A stretch of DNA of 64,000 nt, taken from positions 1,240,001 to 1,304,000 of the forward strand of contig NZ_CP054932.1 of NCBI RefSeq assembly GCF_013364275.1, given 5' to 3'. This DNA is from Actinomadura sp. NAK00032. Lineage in GTDB: Bacteria > Actinomycetota > Actinomycetes > Streptosporangiales > Streptosporangiaceae. The position numbers were made by a program, and so were the translations under genes. Positions within the stretch are counted from its first letter, which is position 1. The number at the start of each line of letters is the position of its first letter. A model generated the notes under the pieces. That model saw only the letters and a program-made list of their open reading frames with translations, did no database searches and had not been told where the DNA came from. This document shows, one piece after another, positions 29,580 through 38,140 of this stretch.

Positions 29580-32500
29580 GTGACTTTGCCGCCTGGGATG
29601 CCGCCGTTGCCGCCCTATCGAGGGGGGACCGGTGTGCCGCCGGGTGGGCCGCCGCCGGGGATGCGGGCCGGGCCGCCGGAGGCTGAGCCGTTCGTGCTGC
29701 CTGGGCCCTGGTACCGGATCCAGGCGATTCCGGCGCCGCAGCGGGACGGGTCGGCGGAGTGGGACTTCGTGAGCGTGCTGCCCGCGGCGCTGTCGGCGGC
29801 GCGGCGGGGCAGGCCGTTCGTGGTGGGGTGGTTGTCGGCGGGGGCGGGTGCGCCGCTGGAGCTGATCACCAATGCCGGGCCGATCGGGACGCCCGTGCCC
29901 GGGGTGGAGACGCACGGGCTGCTGTTTCCCAGCGGGGCGCGGGGTGTGCCGATCGGGGACGGGTGGCTGCGGCAGGCGGAGCGGATGGCGTGGACGCGGT
30001 GTCCGGGGCGGCTCGCGCCGCAGGGGGCCGAGGGCGGGCCCGGGTTGTTCGAGGCGACGCTCGTGACGTTGATGGAGCGTCCGTTCGGGTGGTTCGTCGT
30101 CGCCGATCCCTGTGATGAGCGAATGATCGACGAGGAGATGCGGGAGCTGCACCACGAGCTGCGCATGCTTCGGAGGGGTGAGGACGAGCACGCGCGGCTG
30201 GCGGTGGCGAGGGCCGATCAGCGGCTCGCCGAGCTGGACGCGTTCCGCGAGGCCGGGCTGTGGCAGGTCCGGGTGGTGGCGGGGGCGGCATCGCAGGACG
30301 AACTCGGGCAGATCGCGCCCGTGTTGGTCGGGTCTATGGAGCTTGGACACCATCCCTACCGGCTCAGGTCGGGGCAGGGGAGCGGGTCGTTCGCCGAGAT
30401 GCTCAGCCCAGGGATGCCGCCCGTGCCGGTGCGGCCGATGGCGGAGGCGGAGCAGCGGTTCCCGTTCGTCGCCACGGCGGGGGCGCTGGCGGCCCTGGCC
30501 GGGTTGCCGCGCCGGGAGGTCCCCGGGCTGCGGGTGCTGGAGGCCGGCTATTTCGACGTGACGTCGGAGACCGAGCCGCAGGGCGGGGAGCCGCAGATCG
30601 AGCTGGGCGCCATCCTGGACGGGCAGGATCGGGAGGTTGGACGGTTCGCCGTGCCCCGGTCGACCATTAACCGGCATGTTTTCGTGACGGGTGCTACAGG
30701 GGCTGGGAAGTCGCAGACCGTTCGGCATCTGCTGGAGCAACTCACGCGGGCGGGTATCCCTTGGCTGGCCATCGAGCCGGCGAAGTCGGAGTACGCGGCG
30801 ATGGCGGGGCGCATTCAGGATCTGGGCGGGCCGGTGACGGTGGTGAATCCGTCCGATCCCGACTCGGTGCCGTTGTCGGTGAATCCGCTTGCGCCGGAGC
30901 CGGGATACCCGGTGCAGGCGCATATCGACATGGTGCGGGCGCTGTTCCAGGCCGCGTTCGACGCGGAAGAGCCGTTCCCGCAGATCATGGCGCAGGCGCT
31001 CCAGCGGGTGTACGAGAACAACGGGTGGGACGTGGTGACGGGTGCGGGTGTGCCCGGGTCGCTGATCGAGCCTGCCGTTCCCACGTTGGAGCAGTTGCAG
31101 AATGCTGCGCTCCAGGTCATCCAAGATGTTGGTTACGGGCGCGAGTTGATGGCCGACGTGCAGGGGTTCGTTGACGTTCGGCTGCGGTCGCTGCGCATCG
31201 GGTCGGCGGGACGGTTCTTTGAGGGCGGGCACCCTGCCGATATCGGCGGGATGCTTCGCGACAACATCGTGCTCGCCATTGAGGACGTCGCGAACGACGA
31301 GGACAAGGCGTTCCTCATGGGGACGCTCATCATCCGCATCGTCGAGCATCTGCGGATGCGGGAGCGCAAGCGCGACAAGGCGACGGGGTCGGTGCTGCGG
31401 CACGTCATCGTCATCGAGGAGGCGCATCGGCTGCTGCGCAATCGCGGCCCCGAGCGCGGCAGCTCGCATGCCGTCGAGTTGTTCGCCGGGATGCTCGCCG
31501 AGATCCGGGCTTATGGCGAGGGCATCATCGTCGCCGAGCAGATTCCGACGAAGCTGGTTCCGGACGTCATCAAGAACACCGCGCTGAAGGTCGTCCATCG
31601 GCTGCCCGCGTTCGACGACCGGCATCAGGTCGGTGCGGCGATGAACCTGGACGGCGACCAGTCGCGTGAAGTGGTGTCGCTGCGGCCGGGTGTCGCGGCG
31701 GTGTTCGCGGACGGCATGGACCGTCCGCTGCGGGTCCGGGTGCCGCTGGGCGAGGGGCGCGAGGCGGAGCTGCCCGGCCCGCCGCCGCCCGTGGACGGAC
31801 GGCGCTCCGCGGCCTGCGGCTGCGAATGCCGGTCCGGGCGCGCGTGCACGCTGTTCGAGTTGCGCGAGGCCGACATCCTCGCCGGCGGGGACGGCTGGGC
31901 GTGGCTGCGGCTGTGGGCCGACACGCTGGTGCTGGCGCATGTGGTGAACCGGCCGCTGCCCGCCGTGCCGGCGGAATTGGGGCGGTCGTGGTCGCGGCTG
32001 GCGCCCCGGCTCCGGGAGTGCGCGCTGGCGACCGTCCTCGAACGGGCGGTGACGCGGCGGTCGCGGTCGCTGCGGGCCGCCTACCCGCCGGCGGATCTCA
32101 CCGCCGCCGCCGCGGACGTCGCCGGGCAGCTCCTCGGCGGTGCCGCACCCGGCGCCGCGCCGGGGCCGCAGTGGATGATCCCGCAGGTCAAGTGGCTGCA
32201 CGAACTCGACCGCCTGTTCCCCTACGGCGAGGGAGCCCCCGACAAGCACGCGCTCGCGCCGCCGCTCGACTACCCGCTCGCCGGGCTGAAGCAGCCGCCG
32301 GACGCCCGGCTCGGCCACCGGCTGCGCGCCCTGCGCCGCCACCCGCTGTCGATGGAGCTGGCCCGCAACCGCCCGATCGCGCTCACGGCCCTGTACGGCG
32401 ACGACGACCAGGCGGGCTTCTACCAGGACCTGTCCGTCGTCGCGATCGGCTTCGACGAGGACGAGCAGATCGACCACGTCGCCGGGACGATGGGCGTCAC

Positions 32501-32621
32501 CGAGTGGCTCGAACCCGTGCTGAGCTGGTTCGAACGCTTCGTGCATCCCTTCGAGGACCCGTCCGCCGGGCTGTCCTTCCTCAGCCCGTCCCGCGACGCG
32601 CGGGAGTCCGCCGAGTCGTGA
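29580..32621 (+). CDS. HerA/DUF87-type ATPase
   Basis: 1013 aa from GTG 29580 (AGGA upstream; the frame is open 12 codons further). A Pro/Gly-rich start and an N-terminal domain (to ~350) with a coiled coil (EELHHELRMLRRGEDEHARL region) precede the RecA-like core: Walker A GATGAGKS at about 371-378, an EPAKSEY strand, Walker B HVIVIEEAHR near 606-616, and GEGIIVAEQIPTKL as the sensor region. A Cys cluster (ACGCECRSGRACTLF) near residue 745 could bind metal. HerA/VirB4-like ATPases form hexameric DNA or protein translocases; no NurA-type nuclease is adjacent. It probably forms an operon with the next two genes. Codon use shifts toward GCC/CTC after about 31.8 kb. Confidence 0.85.
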   Translation: MTLPPGMPPLPPYRGGTGVPPGGPPPGMRAGPPEAEPFVLPGPWYRIQAIPAPQRDGSAEWDFVSVLPAALSAARRGRPFVVGWLSAGAGAPLELITNAGPIGTPVPGVETHGLLFPSGARGVPIGDGWLRQAERMAWTRCPGRLAPQGAEGGPGLFEATLVTLMERPFGWFVVADPCDERMIDEEMRELHHELRMLRRGEDEHARLAVARADQRLAELDAFREAGLWQVRVVAGAASQDELGQIAPVLVGSMELGHHPYRLRSGQGSGSFAEMLSPGMPPVPVRPMAEAEQRFPFVATAGALAALAGLPRREVPGLRVLEAGYFDVTSETEPQGGEPQIELGAILDGQDREVGRFAVPRSTINRHVFVTGATGAGKSQTVRHLLEQLTRAGIPWLAIEPAKSEYAAMAGRIQDLGGPVTVVNPSDPDSVPLSVNPLAPEPGYPVQAHIDMVRALFQAAFDAEEPFPQIMAQALQRVYENNGWDVVTGAGVPGSLIEPAVPTLEQLQNAALQVIQDVGYGRELMADVQGFVDVRLRSLRIGSAGRFFEGGHPADIGGMLRDNIVLAIEDVANDEDKAFLMGTLIIRIVEHLRMRERKRDKATGSVLRHVIVIEEAHRLLRNRGPERGSSHAVELFAGMLAEIRAYGEGIIVAEQIPTKLVPDVIKNTALKVVHRLPAFDDRHQVGAAMNLDGDQSREVVSLRPGVAAVFADGMDRPLRVRVPLGEGREAELPGPPPPVDGRRSAACGCECRSGRACTLFELREADILAGGDGWAWLRLWADTLVLAHVVNRPLPAVPAELGRSWSRLAPRLRECALATVLERAVTRRSRSLRAAYPPADLTAAAADVAGQLLGGAAPGAAPGPQWMIPQVKWLHELDRLFPYGEGAPDKHALAPPLDYPLAGLKQPPDARLGHRLRALRRHPLSMELARNRPIALTALYGDDDQAGFYQDLSVVAIGFDEDEQIDHVAGTMGVTEWLEPVLSWFERFVHPFEDPSAGLSFLSPSRDARESAES

Positions 32622-32695
32622 CCATGTGCGGCCAGTCGGCCACGAGTGGGTGCTTTCTCACGTGGCGGCGGCGTGGTCTGGATAATTTCGTCCGC

Positions 32696-34567
32696 ATGAC
32701 CGTGGAGCAGGCGACCCCCGGCGCCGCGCCGCCCTTCTACCACGCGCAGCCCGGCGCGGAGACGTCGCGGCAGCCGATGCAGAACACCACCCGCTACCTG
32801 TGCGCCGCCGCCTACCTGGACCGGCGGATCGGCGACCGCGTCATCGCCGAGTTCCTGGACGACGAGAACCGCGCCGTCGTCCCGTCCTACGGGTTCGACG
32901 TCGAGCCGGTGGTGCTGCACGCGCTGCGGGCGCGCCGCTACCGGCTCGTCCGCGACCTGGTCCTCTGCGGGATCTGGCTGGGCGCGCTGGTCTTCCTGCA
33001 GTTCCTCGCCGTCGGGTACTTCTTCGTCCTGCTGGTGCTGGCCGGCCTGGCGGCGGTCCCGTGGCGGCGGCTCGCCTGGGGGTGGCGGCTGGTCGGGGCC
33101 TGGGTCGGGTTCGGGGTGGTGACGTGGGCGGTGTTCGGCGTCCTGTTCGTCCTCGCGGGCGAGCAGTGGGCCGAGGACTCCGGGTTCAGCTCCTACGAGC
33201 AGGAGCGGGCGGAGGGGCCCCTTGAGGTTCTCCAGACGGACCTGGCCGTCCCCAGCCTGATCATCCTCACCCTCGCGCTGGCCCTGACGATCATCGGGCA
33301 TCTCGCGGCCGTCTACGGGGTGCTGGCGCGCGACCTCGCGCCCGGCTCCGCCGCCGCGCCGCCGCGCACGTTCAGCGACCGGGTGACCCGGGTGCTCGCC
33401 CGCGTCCGGTCCGCGCAGCGCGGCAACGTGACGCTGCACTCGGGGACGAACCCGTTCATCGGCGCGGGCGACCTCACCTCGCCGTGGGCGCGGGCCTGGT
33501 CGATCGTCCTCGAACTGGACCGGCCCGCGGCCGGCCCCGTCGACCTCACCAAGGGCGCCAAGGGCGGCGACGACGACGGCGCGCCGCCGCGCGTCGATCC
33601 GATGACCATGCACCTGCGGGTCCGGGAGCGGCTGCACGCCATGCGGGACGAGCGGCCGCCCGGCCGGGCGGACGGCGCCGAGCCGCTGCCGCCGAACGAG
33701 CGGATCACCGCGCTGCTCACCGGCATGCACATCGCCGGACGCGGGGAGAGCGTGCGGCGGACCCGTCCGGCCGACCCGGCGAACGCGATCACGCTGCCGC
33801 CGCACCCGCTGATCGACCCGGCGAACGGCTGCCCGTTCTCGATGGCGACGCCGGAGGCCGCCGAGGCGCTCATCCGGCATCCGCAGTCGCACATCCGCTG
33901 CTTCCAGCGCGTCACCGTCGGCGCCCACGGGCAGGCGGTGCTCGGCCGGGACGGGCGGATCGTCGCGCCCGCCGAGGAGCAGGACATCTCCCTCACGGCT
34001 TTCGTGTACCTGGCGGTCGAGGGCCGGATGCTGTACGGGCACTTCGCGGCGACCGTCCTGCCGCCCGTCCGGCGCGAGTTCCGCGTCGTGGACCTGCTGC
34101 CCGCCTGGGGCACCGGGGGGCAGGTGCTGCGCGCCTTCGCCCGCGGGCGGCGCGGCCTGCTGCGCGCGATGGTGATGCCCGGCGTCCGGACGGCCGCGAC
34201 CTGCTGGGCCGTGGTGCGCAGCCTGGTCGCGGCGACGGTCGCGCAGGCGTCGGCGCAGCGGCTGGTGCACGACTACGGCGCGCGGGTGAGCGTCCGGGAG
34301 CTGTGCGCCGCCGACGAGTTCGACACCTACGTCCAGGAGATGGACGCCGACAAGTACACCCGGCTGATCGAGTGGCGTGTCAACGAGGCGCTGCTGGACT
34401 ACCTGGGCGACGAGTGCGGCCTCGACGTGTCGGCCTACCGGGCGCAGGCCGGCGTCATCATGAACGAGGGCGTCATCATGACGGGCGGCACCGTCAACGG
34501 GCAGGTCGCCGCTGGCGGCCGCGTCGACCAGCGGCAGGGCGGCGGCGCCCGCCGCGGCAACCCCTGA
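32696..34567 (+). CDS. Four-TM membrane protein, putative partner of the HerA-type ATPase
   Basis: 623 aa from ATG 32696; GATAAT ends 9 nt before the ATG, so a leaderless message is possible. Membrane helices near 88-105, 106-122, 133-154 and 183-205, then a ~400-residue cytoplasmic domain (SGTNPFIGAGDL, IYLAVEGRMLYGHF-like strands, LHDYGARVSVRELC). The C-terminus ends in NEGVIMTGGTVNGQVAAGG and a Gln/Gly-rich tail, a motif repeated in the next gene. I do not recognise a named family. Position suggests it anchors or regulates the ATPase at the membrane. Confidence 0.7.
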   Translation: MTVEQATPGAAPPFYHAQPGAETSRQPMQNTTRYLCAAAYLDRRIGDRVIAEFLDDENRAVVPSYGFDVEPVVLHALRARRYRLVRDLVLCGIWLGALVFLQFLAVGYFFVLLVLAGLAAVPWRRLAWGWRLVGAWVGFGVVTWAVFGVLFVLAGEQWAEDSGFSSYEQERAEGPLEVLQTDLAVPSLIILTLALALTIIGHLAAVYGVLARDLAPGSAAAPPRTFSDRVTRVLARVRSAQRGNVTLHSGTNPFIGAGDLTSPWARAWSIVLELDRPAAGPVDLTKGAKGGDDDGAPPRVDPMTMHLRVRERLHAMRDERPPGRADGAEPLPPNERITALLTGMHIAGRGESVRRTRPADPANAITLPPHPLIDPANGCPFSMATPEAAEALIRHPQSHIRCFQRVTVGAHGQAVLGRDGRIVAPAEEQDISLTAFVYLAVEGRMLYGHFAATVLPPVRREFRVVDLLPAWGTGGQVLRAFARGRRGLLRAMVMPGVRTAATCWAVVRSLVAATVAQASAQRLVHDYGARVSVRELCAADEFDTYVQEMDADKYTRLIEWRVNEALLDYLGDECGLDVSAYRAQAGVIMNEGVIMTGGTVNGQVAAGGRVDQRQGGGARRGNP

Positions 34568-34585
34568 CCTTCCAGTGGAGGCGGC

Positions 34586-34945
34586 ATGAGCGAGCGCGGT
34601 GAGCGGGGCATCAGGATCGGCGGCAACGCCAACGTGTCCGGGCAGGTCGCGTCGGGCGACAACGTCACGCAGTACCAGCAGGCCGGCGGCGCCGGGCAGG
34701 CGGCGGACGTCGCGGCCGCGCTCGACCGCCTCGAACGGCTGCTGGCGGCGCACGAGGGCGAACTCGCCGAGCCGGGACGGGCCCGCCGCGACCTCGCCGA
34801 CGTCCGCGAGGAGGCCGGTTCCGGCGACCCCGACGTCGAGCGGATGGAGGGCGCGCTCGCCCGGCTCAGCCGCCGCGTTGCGGGGGTGGCGGTGCTGGCG
34901 GAGGCCGCCGGCGCGCTCGGCGCCGCCCTCGGCGCGGGCGGCTGA
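34586..34945 (+). CDS. Small protein with Gly/Asn motif and helical bundle
   Basis: 119 aa; GGAGG six bases before the ATG. Residues 8-30 (IRIGGNANVSGQVASGDNV then TQYQQ) mirror the C-terminus of the preceding protein. Residues 40-115 form amphipathic helices (ALDRLERLLAAHEGELAEP, VERMEGALARLSRRV) resembling the small DUF5955-type actinobacterial proteins. Gly/Asn motifs of this kind also precede effector-associated domains in actinobacterial caspase/NACHT proteins. A structural or oligomerisation role is inferred, no enzymatic residues are seen. Confidence 0.65.
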   Translation: MSERGERGIRIGGNANVSGQVASGDNVTQYQQAGGAGQAADVAAALDRLERLLAAHEGELAEPGRARRDLADVREEAGSGDPDVERMEGALARLSRRVAGVAVLAEAAGALGAALGAGG

Positions 34946-35007
34946 CACCCCCGGCCCGCCGGCGGTCGATGCGGCCCGCTCGCGGGCGGCCGATGCCCCG
35001 GGCGGGC

Positions 35008-35976
35008 TTAGATGTCGCTCTCGGTGCGGGCGGGGAGGCCGGCCTGCTCGGCGATCGGCGTCCAGTAGCCGATGAACTCGCTCTTGGCGCTGCTCGCCCG
35101 CTCGTTGACGTCCGAGACCTCGCCCTCGGACGGGCAGCCGGGCGCGACGTCGAGGTAGCGCTGGTTCGACTCGGTCGACGCCTCCAGCGCGCGGATCAGC
35201 GCGTCCCTCATCCGGGTGCCGTTCTGCATCGCGCCGACCTCCAGCTCGCGCGCCTTCTCCAGCTGGCCGCGCCGCTCGTCGAGGATGCGCTGCAGGCCGC
35301 TCGTCGTGCAGCCCTCCTCGACGACCGTGCCGAGCGAGGAGCGGGTCGCGCCCATCGCCTCCAGCAGCTCGTTCACGGCGCCGGCCTGCGCGTCGAGGTC
35401 GCCGGTGTCGCCGGTCTCGGACACCACGCCCTGCGTCGGCGGTGACGACTCCTGCGGCGCGGACTCCTGCACCGCGGCCGGCGGAGCCTCCGGATCGCCC
35501 GACCCGCTCGGCCAGAACACGATCGCGAGCGCCACGCCGAGCAGGACGACGGCTCCGGCCGCGCCCAGCAGGTACGGCAGCCTGCTCCTGCCCGGCGGCG
35601 GGGGCGGCTGCCAGATCGGCGGCTCCGCCCACGGCTCGGGCGGCTCGGCCCACGGCTCGGGGGACAGCTGGGTCGACCGCTCGTCCGACGGCGGCATCGG
35701 GGACGTGAAGTCGCCCGCGGGCTCCCAGGGGGTGGGGCTCTGCCCGGCCCACGGCGGCGGCAGCGGGTCGCGGGGGACGGGCACCTCGCCGAACGGGCCG
35801 GCGCCGGGTGTCGCGCCGAACGCGCCGGGCGGCTTCGCGAACGGGTCGCGGGCCGTGGCGTCGCGGGATGTCGTGTCGCGGGCCGTCGCGTCGTCGTCGG
35901 GCGGCAGGGGGGCGTTGCAGCGCATGCACGCCGGAGAGGACGACGTGGTGTCGGTCCCGCAGTTCGGACACCGCAT
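35008..35976 (-). CDS. Zinc-ribbon, Pro-rich, single-TM protein (copy 1)
   Basis: 322 aa, start placed at MRCPNCG (35976) since the upstream open frame is unrelated. CPNCG...CMRC forms a zinc ribbon, followed by an Asp/Pro-rich linker with an EPWAEPP repeat, one membrane helix (near 170-190, LLGAAGAVVLLGVALAIVFW) and an exported domain of ~130 residues with conserved Cys (EEGC, APGC). The exported domain aligns with that of the next gene (LL.A...TR..L, NG.R.R..L..AL.AS...N, AK..F..YW.P.A), so the two are paralogues. Function unknown. Confidence 0.8.
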   Translation of the reverse strand: MRCPNCGTDTTSSSPACMRCNAPLPPDDDATARDTTSRDATARDPFAKPPGAFGATPGAGPFGEVPVPRDPLPPPWAGQSPTPWEPAGDFTSPMPPSDERSTQLSPEPWAEPPEPWAEPPIWQPPPPPGRSRLPYLLGAAGAVVLLGVALAIVFWPSGSGDPEAPPAAVQESAPQESSPPTQGVVSETGDTGDLDAQAGAVNELLEAMGATRSSLGTVVEEGCTTSGLQRILDERRGQLEKARELEVGAMQNGTRMRDALIRALEASTESNQRYLDVAPGCPSEGEVSDVNERASSAKSEFIGYWTPIAEQAGLPARTESDI

Positions 35977-36087
35977 GACGGCTCCCTGCCCCCGTGAAAA
36001 CGATCGGTCACAAGATAACGCGCGAGCACCGGGTCGCGGCGGTTCGTCCCCGTTCGAGACCCGGCCGTAACCGGCCGTCACCGATCG

Positions 36088-37773
36088 TTACACGCGCTTC
36101 CAGCTGCGCTGCGGCTGGCCCGTCTGCTTCGCCACCGGGTTCCACAGGACGACGAACTTCTTCTTCGCCGAGGTCGCGCGCCGCTCCTGCGCCGCCCGGC
36201 CGGGCACGTGCGCCGCGCTCGGCTTCGGCTTGCCGTGGCACTTGCGCTGGTTCGCCTGCGCCCACCTCAGCAGGACCAGGTCGACCTGGAGGGACGCGTC
36301 CAGCGCCTCGGACAGCGAGCCGCGCAGCCGCTCCCCGTTCGCCAGCTTGTCGACCTTGAGGCTCTTGGTGCGGCCCAGCTGGTTCTGGCGGCGCTGCGCG
36401 ACCTTCTGGAACCCCTGGATCGCCTGCGGCAGCGTCTTGCACTTGCCGGCCCGGCCGAGCGCCCCGGCGAGGACGCGGCGGGTGGCGACGCTGTCGTTCA
36501 GGACCCCGTTCAGCTCCGCGGCCTGCTGCTTCGTCTCGGGCGGGATCGTGTTCTTCTGCGCGACCTGCTGGCTGGACGGCGTCGCGGTCGGCGACGTGCT
36601 GGCGGACGAGTCGTCACCGGACGGCCACACGACGAACACCACGGCCCCGGCCGCGACCGTGACGAGCGCGGCGACGGCGGCGATGAGCGGCCTGCTCGTC
36701 CCGCTGCCGCCCTTCGAGCCGTGCGGCTGCTGCTGCTGGGGCGGGTAGCCGCCGTACTCGGGACCGCCGGGCCCCATCCCGCCCATGGGCCCCATGCCAG
36801 GCTGCTGCCCCATGCCGGGCTGCCCCATGCCGGGCTGCCCCATGCCGGGTTGGCCCATGCCCAGGCCGGGCTGGCCCATCTGGCCGCCCATGGCGCCCAT
36901 CTGGCCCATCGGCGGGGCGCCCATGGGGGCGCCGGGGTCCATCCGGGTCTGGTCGAAGTCCCCGCCTCCGAACCCGCCCTGGAAGCCCGGGTTCATGGGT
37001 GCGGGCTGCATCGGGCCCGGGGCGAGCTGCGTGGCCTCGGGGTCCGGCAGGGCGGGCGGCTGCGCGGCGCCGGCCTGGCCGCCCCATACCTGCGTGGCGT
37101 CCGCGTCCGGCTCCTGCGGCCTGCGCGGCTGCGCGAACCACGACTCCGGGACGATCGACTCGGTCGGGCCGGTCGCGTCGGCGAGGCCGAACGGGTTCGC
37201 GCCGCCCCCTGCCGCGGGCAGCGCCGGCTTCTCGCTGGCGGGCAGCGCGGGCTGTGCGGACTGCGCCCCGGCGCCCCCGGCGCCCCCGGCGCCCCAGGCG
37301 GGCGGCGGGACGGTGCCGTAAGAGCCCGAGTCGTCCTCGTCAGGGTTGAACGTCCAGGCCGCGGTGTCCTCGGGGTCGGCGGCGGGCGGGGCCGCGGCCG
37401 CCGGCGGCTCGGGGGCCGTCGCCTGCGGTGACCCGGCCGGAGGCGACGCCGCGTACGGCGAGCCGGCCTGCGGCGTCGGAGACGCCGACATGGGGGAAGC
37501 CGGCAGCCCGCCCGGCGGCATCGCGCCCGGCGGCGCCGCGAAGTCCGGCAGGGCGGGCGGCTGCGGCTCCGGCGCCCAGGACGGCGTGGGCGGCGGCACC
37601 ATCATCGTCCGGTCGCCGAGCCCGTCGGCGGCGCCGGCGCCCGGGGCCGGGTCCGCGACGGGCGCCGCGAGCGGTACCGCGGGCCCGACCGAGTACACGT
37701 CGATCGGCGCCGCGCAGTGCGAACACTTGCCGAGCGTCCCGGGCGTGTCATTACCGCACGTCGGACACTGCAT
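36088..37773 (-). CDS. Zinc-ribbon, Pro/Gly/Met-rich, single-TM protein (copy 2)
   Basis: 561 aa. MQCPTCGN...CSHC zinc ribbon, then ~320 residues of low complexity rich in Pro, Ala, Gln and Gly, including repeated GMGQP units (36790-36890), one membrane helix (LIAAVAALVTVAAGAVVFVVW) and an exported helical domain ending NPVAKQTGQPQRSWKRV. The exported part is homologous to the protein encoded immediately downstream. The architecture (cytoplasmic metal ribbon, disordered tether, exported sensor-like domain) suggests signalling or scaffolding; no catalytic residues are visible. Confidence 0.8.
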   Translation of the reverse strand: MQCPTCGNDTPGTLGKCSHCAAPIDVYSVGPAVPLAAPVADPAPGAGAADGLGDRTMMVPPPTPSWAPEPQPPALPDFAAPPGAMPPGGLPASPMSASPTPQAGSPYAASPPAGSPQATAPEPPAAAAPPAADPEDTAAWTFNPDEDDSGSYGTVPPPAWGAGGAGGAGAQSAQPALPASEKPALPAAGGGANPFGLADATGPTESIVPESWFAQPRRPQEPDADATQVWGGQAGAAQPPALPDPEATQLAPGPMQPAPMNPGFQGGFGGGDFDQTRMDPGAPMGAPPMGQMGAMGGQMGQPGLGMGQPGMGQPGMGQPGMGQQPGMGPMGGMGPGGPEYGGYPPQQQQPHGSKGGSGTSRPLIAAVAALVTVAAGAVVFVVWPSGDDSSASTSPTATPSSQQVAQKNTIPPETKQQAAELNGVLNDSVATRRVLAGALGRAGKCKTLPQAIQGFQKVAQRRQNQLGRTKSLKVDKLANGERLRGSLSEALDASLQVDLVLLRWAQANQRKCHGKPKPSAAHVPGRAAQERRATSAKKKFVVLWNPVAKQTGQPQRSWKRV

Positions 37774-38140
37774 CGCTCAGACCTCGCATTATCGCCGCTT
37801 TGCCACGCTTGCGGTCCTGGCCCGCCGGCCGGGACGGGCACCGCTTCCCCGCGAAACCAGCAGGGCTCCCGACAAAAGTAGTGGGTGCCGCCGTTCTCGG
37901 ATGCGTGGACGGAAATCTGGCACACCGCAGTCGGAGGTCGCACCGAATCACGACATGTCAGGTCTGGTCAACAATGCCCCGATTGGTTTACACCGTCGCG
38001 TGTGATGATGCTCACATTGTGCACGGTCCCGCCGCGGGATGCCCGCGAACCCGCCGGTACGCCCCCAACGCGCCCGGACCGGTGCGTCCAGCGGCTAGGC
38101 TCGGAGCGGTTTTCCGGCGCATCCAGAGAAGACGGAGTCC
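37774..38140. other. Divergent promoter region before murT
   Basis: 367 bp between the zinc-ribbon gene and murT. It contains TAGGCT at 38096 (a TAnnnT -10 candidate) about 40 bp before murT and GGAG eight bases before its ATG. No palindrome or small gene is convincing. Confidence 0.55.

Noticed and set aside
28872..32546. Very long minus-strand open frame (1224 codons) opposite the HerA-type gene
   Set aside because: Composition is His/Arg/Pro-rich with no domain, and the plus strand has clear Walker motifs. High GC3 removes stops from the antisense frame.
34970..35007. GC-rich inverted repeat after the 119-aa gene
   Set aside because: Arms of six bases with a 2-nt loop (GCCCGCTCGCGGGC) in a region where such matches are common by composition; not convincing as a terminator.
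32420..35971. Minus-strand open frame of 1183 codons across three genes
   Set aside because: It runs antisense through two genes with better coding evidence and an SD (32696, 34586), and merges with a shifted frame of the zinc-ribbon gene; no recognisable protein.
36790..36890. Repeated CATGCCGGGCTG-type units as a possible CRISPR or minisatellite
   Set aside because: Units are in-frame GMGQP codon repeats of a protein tether with no spacers.
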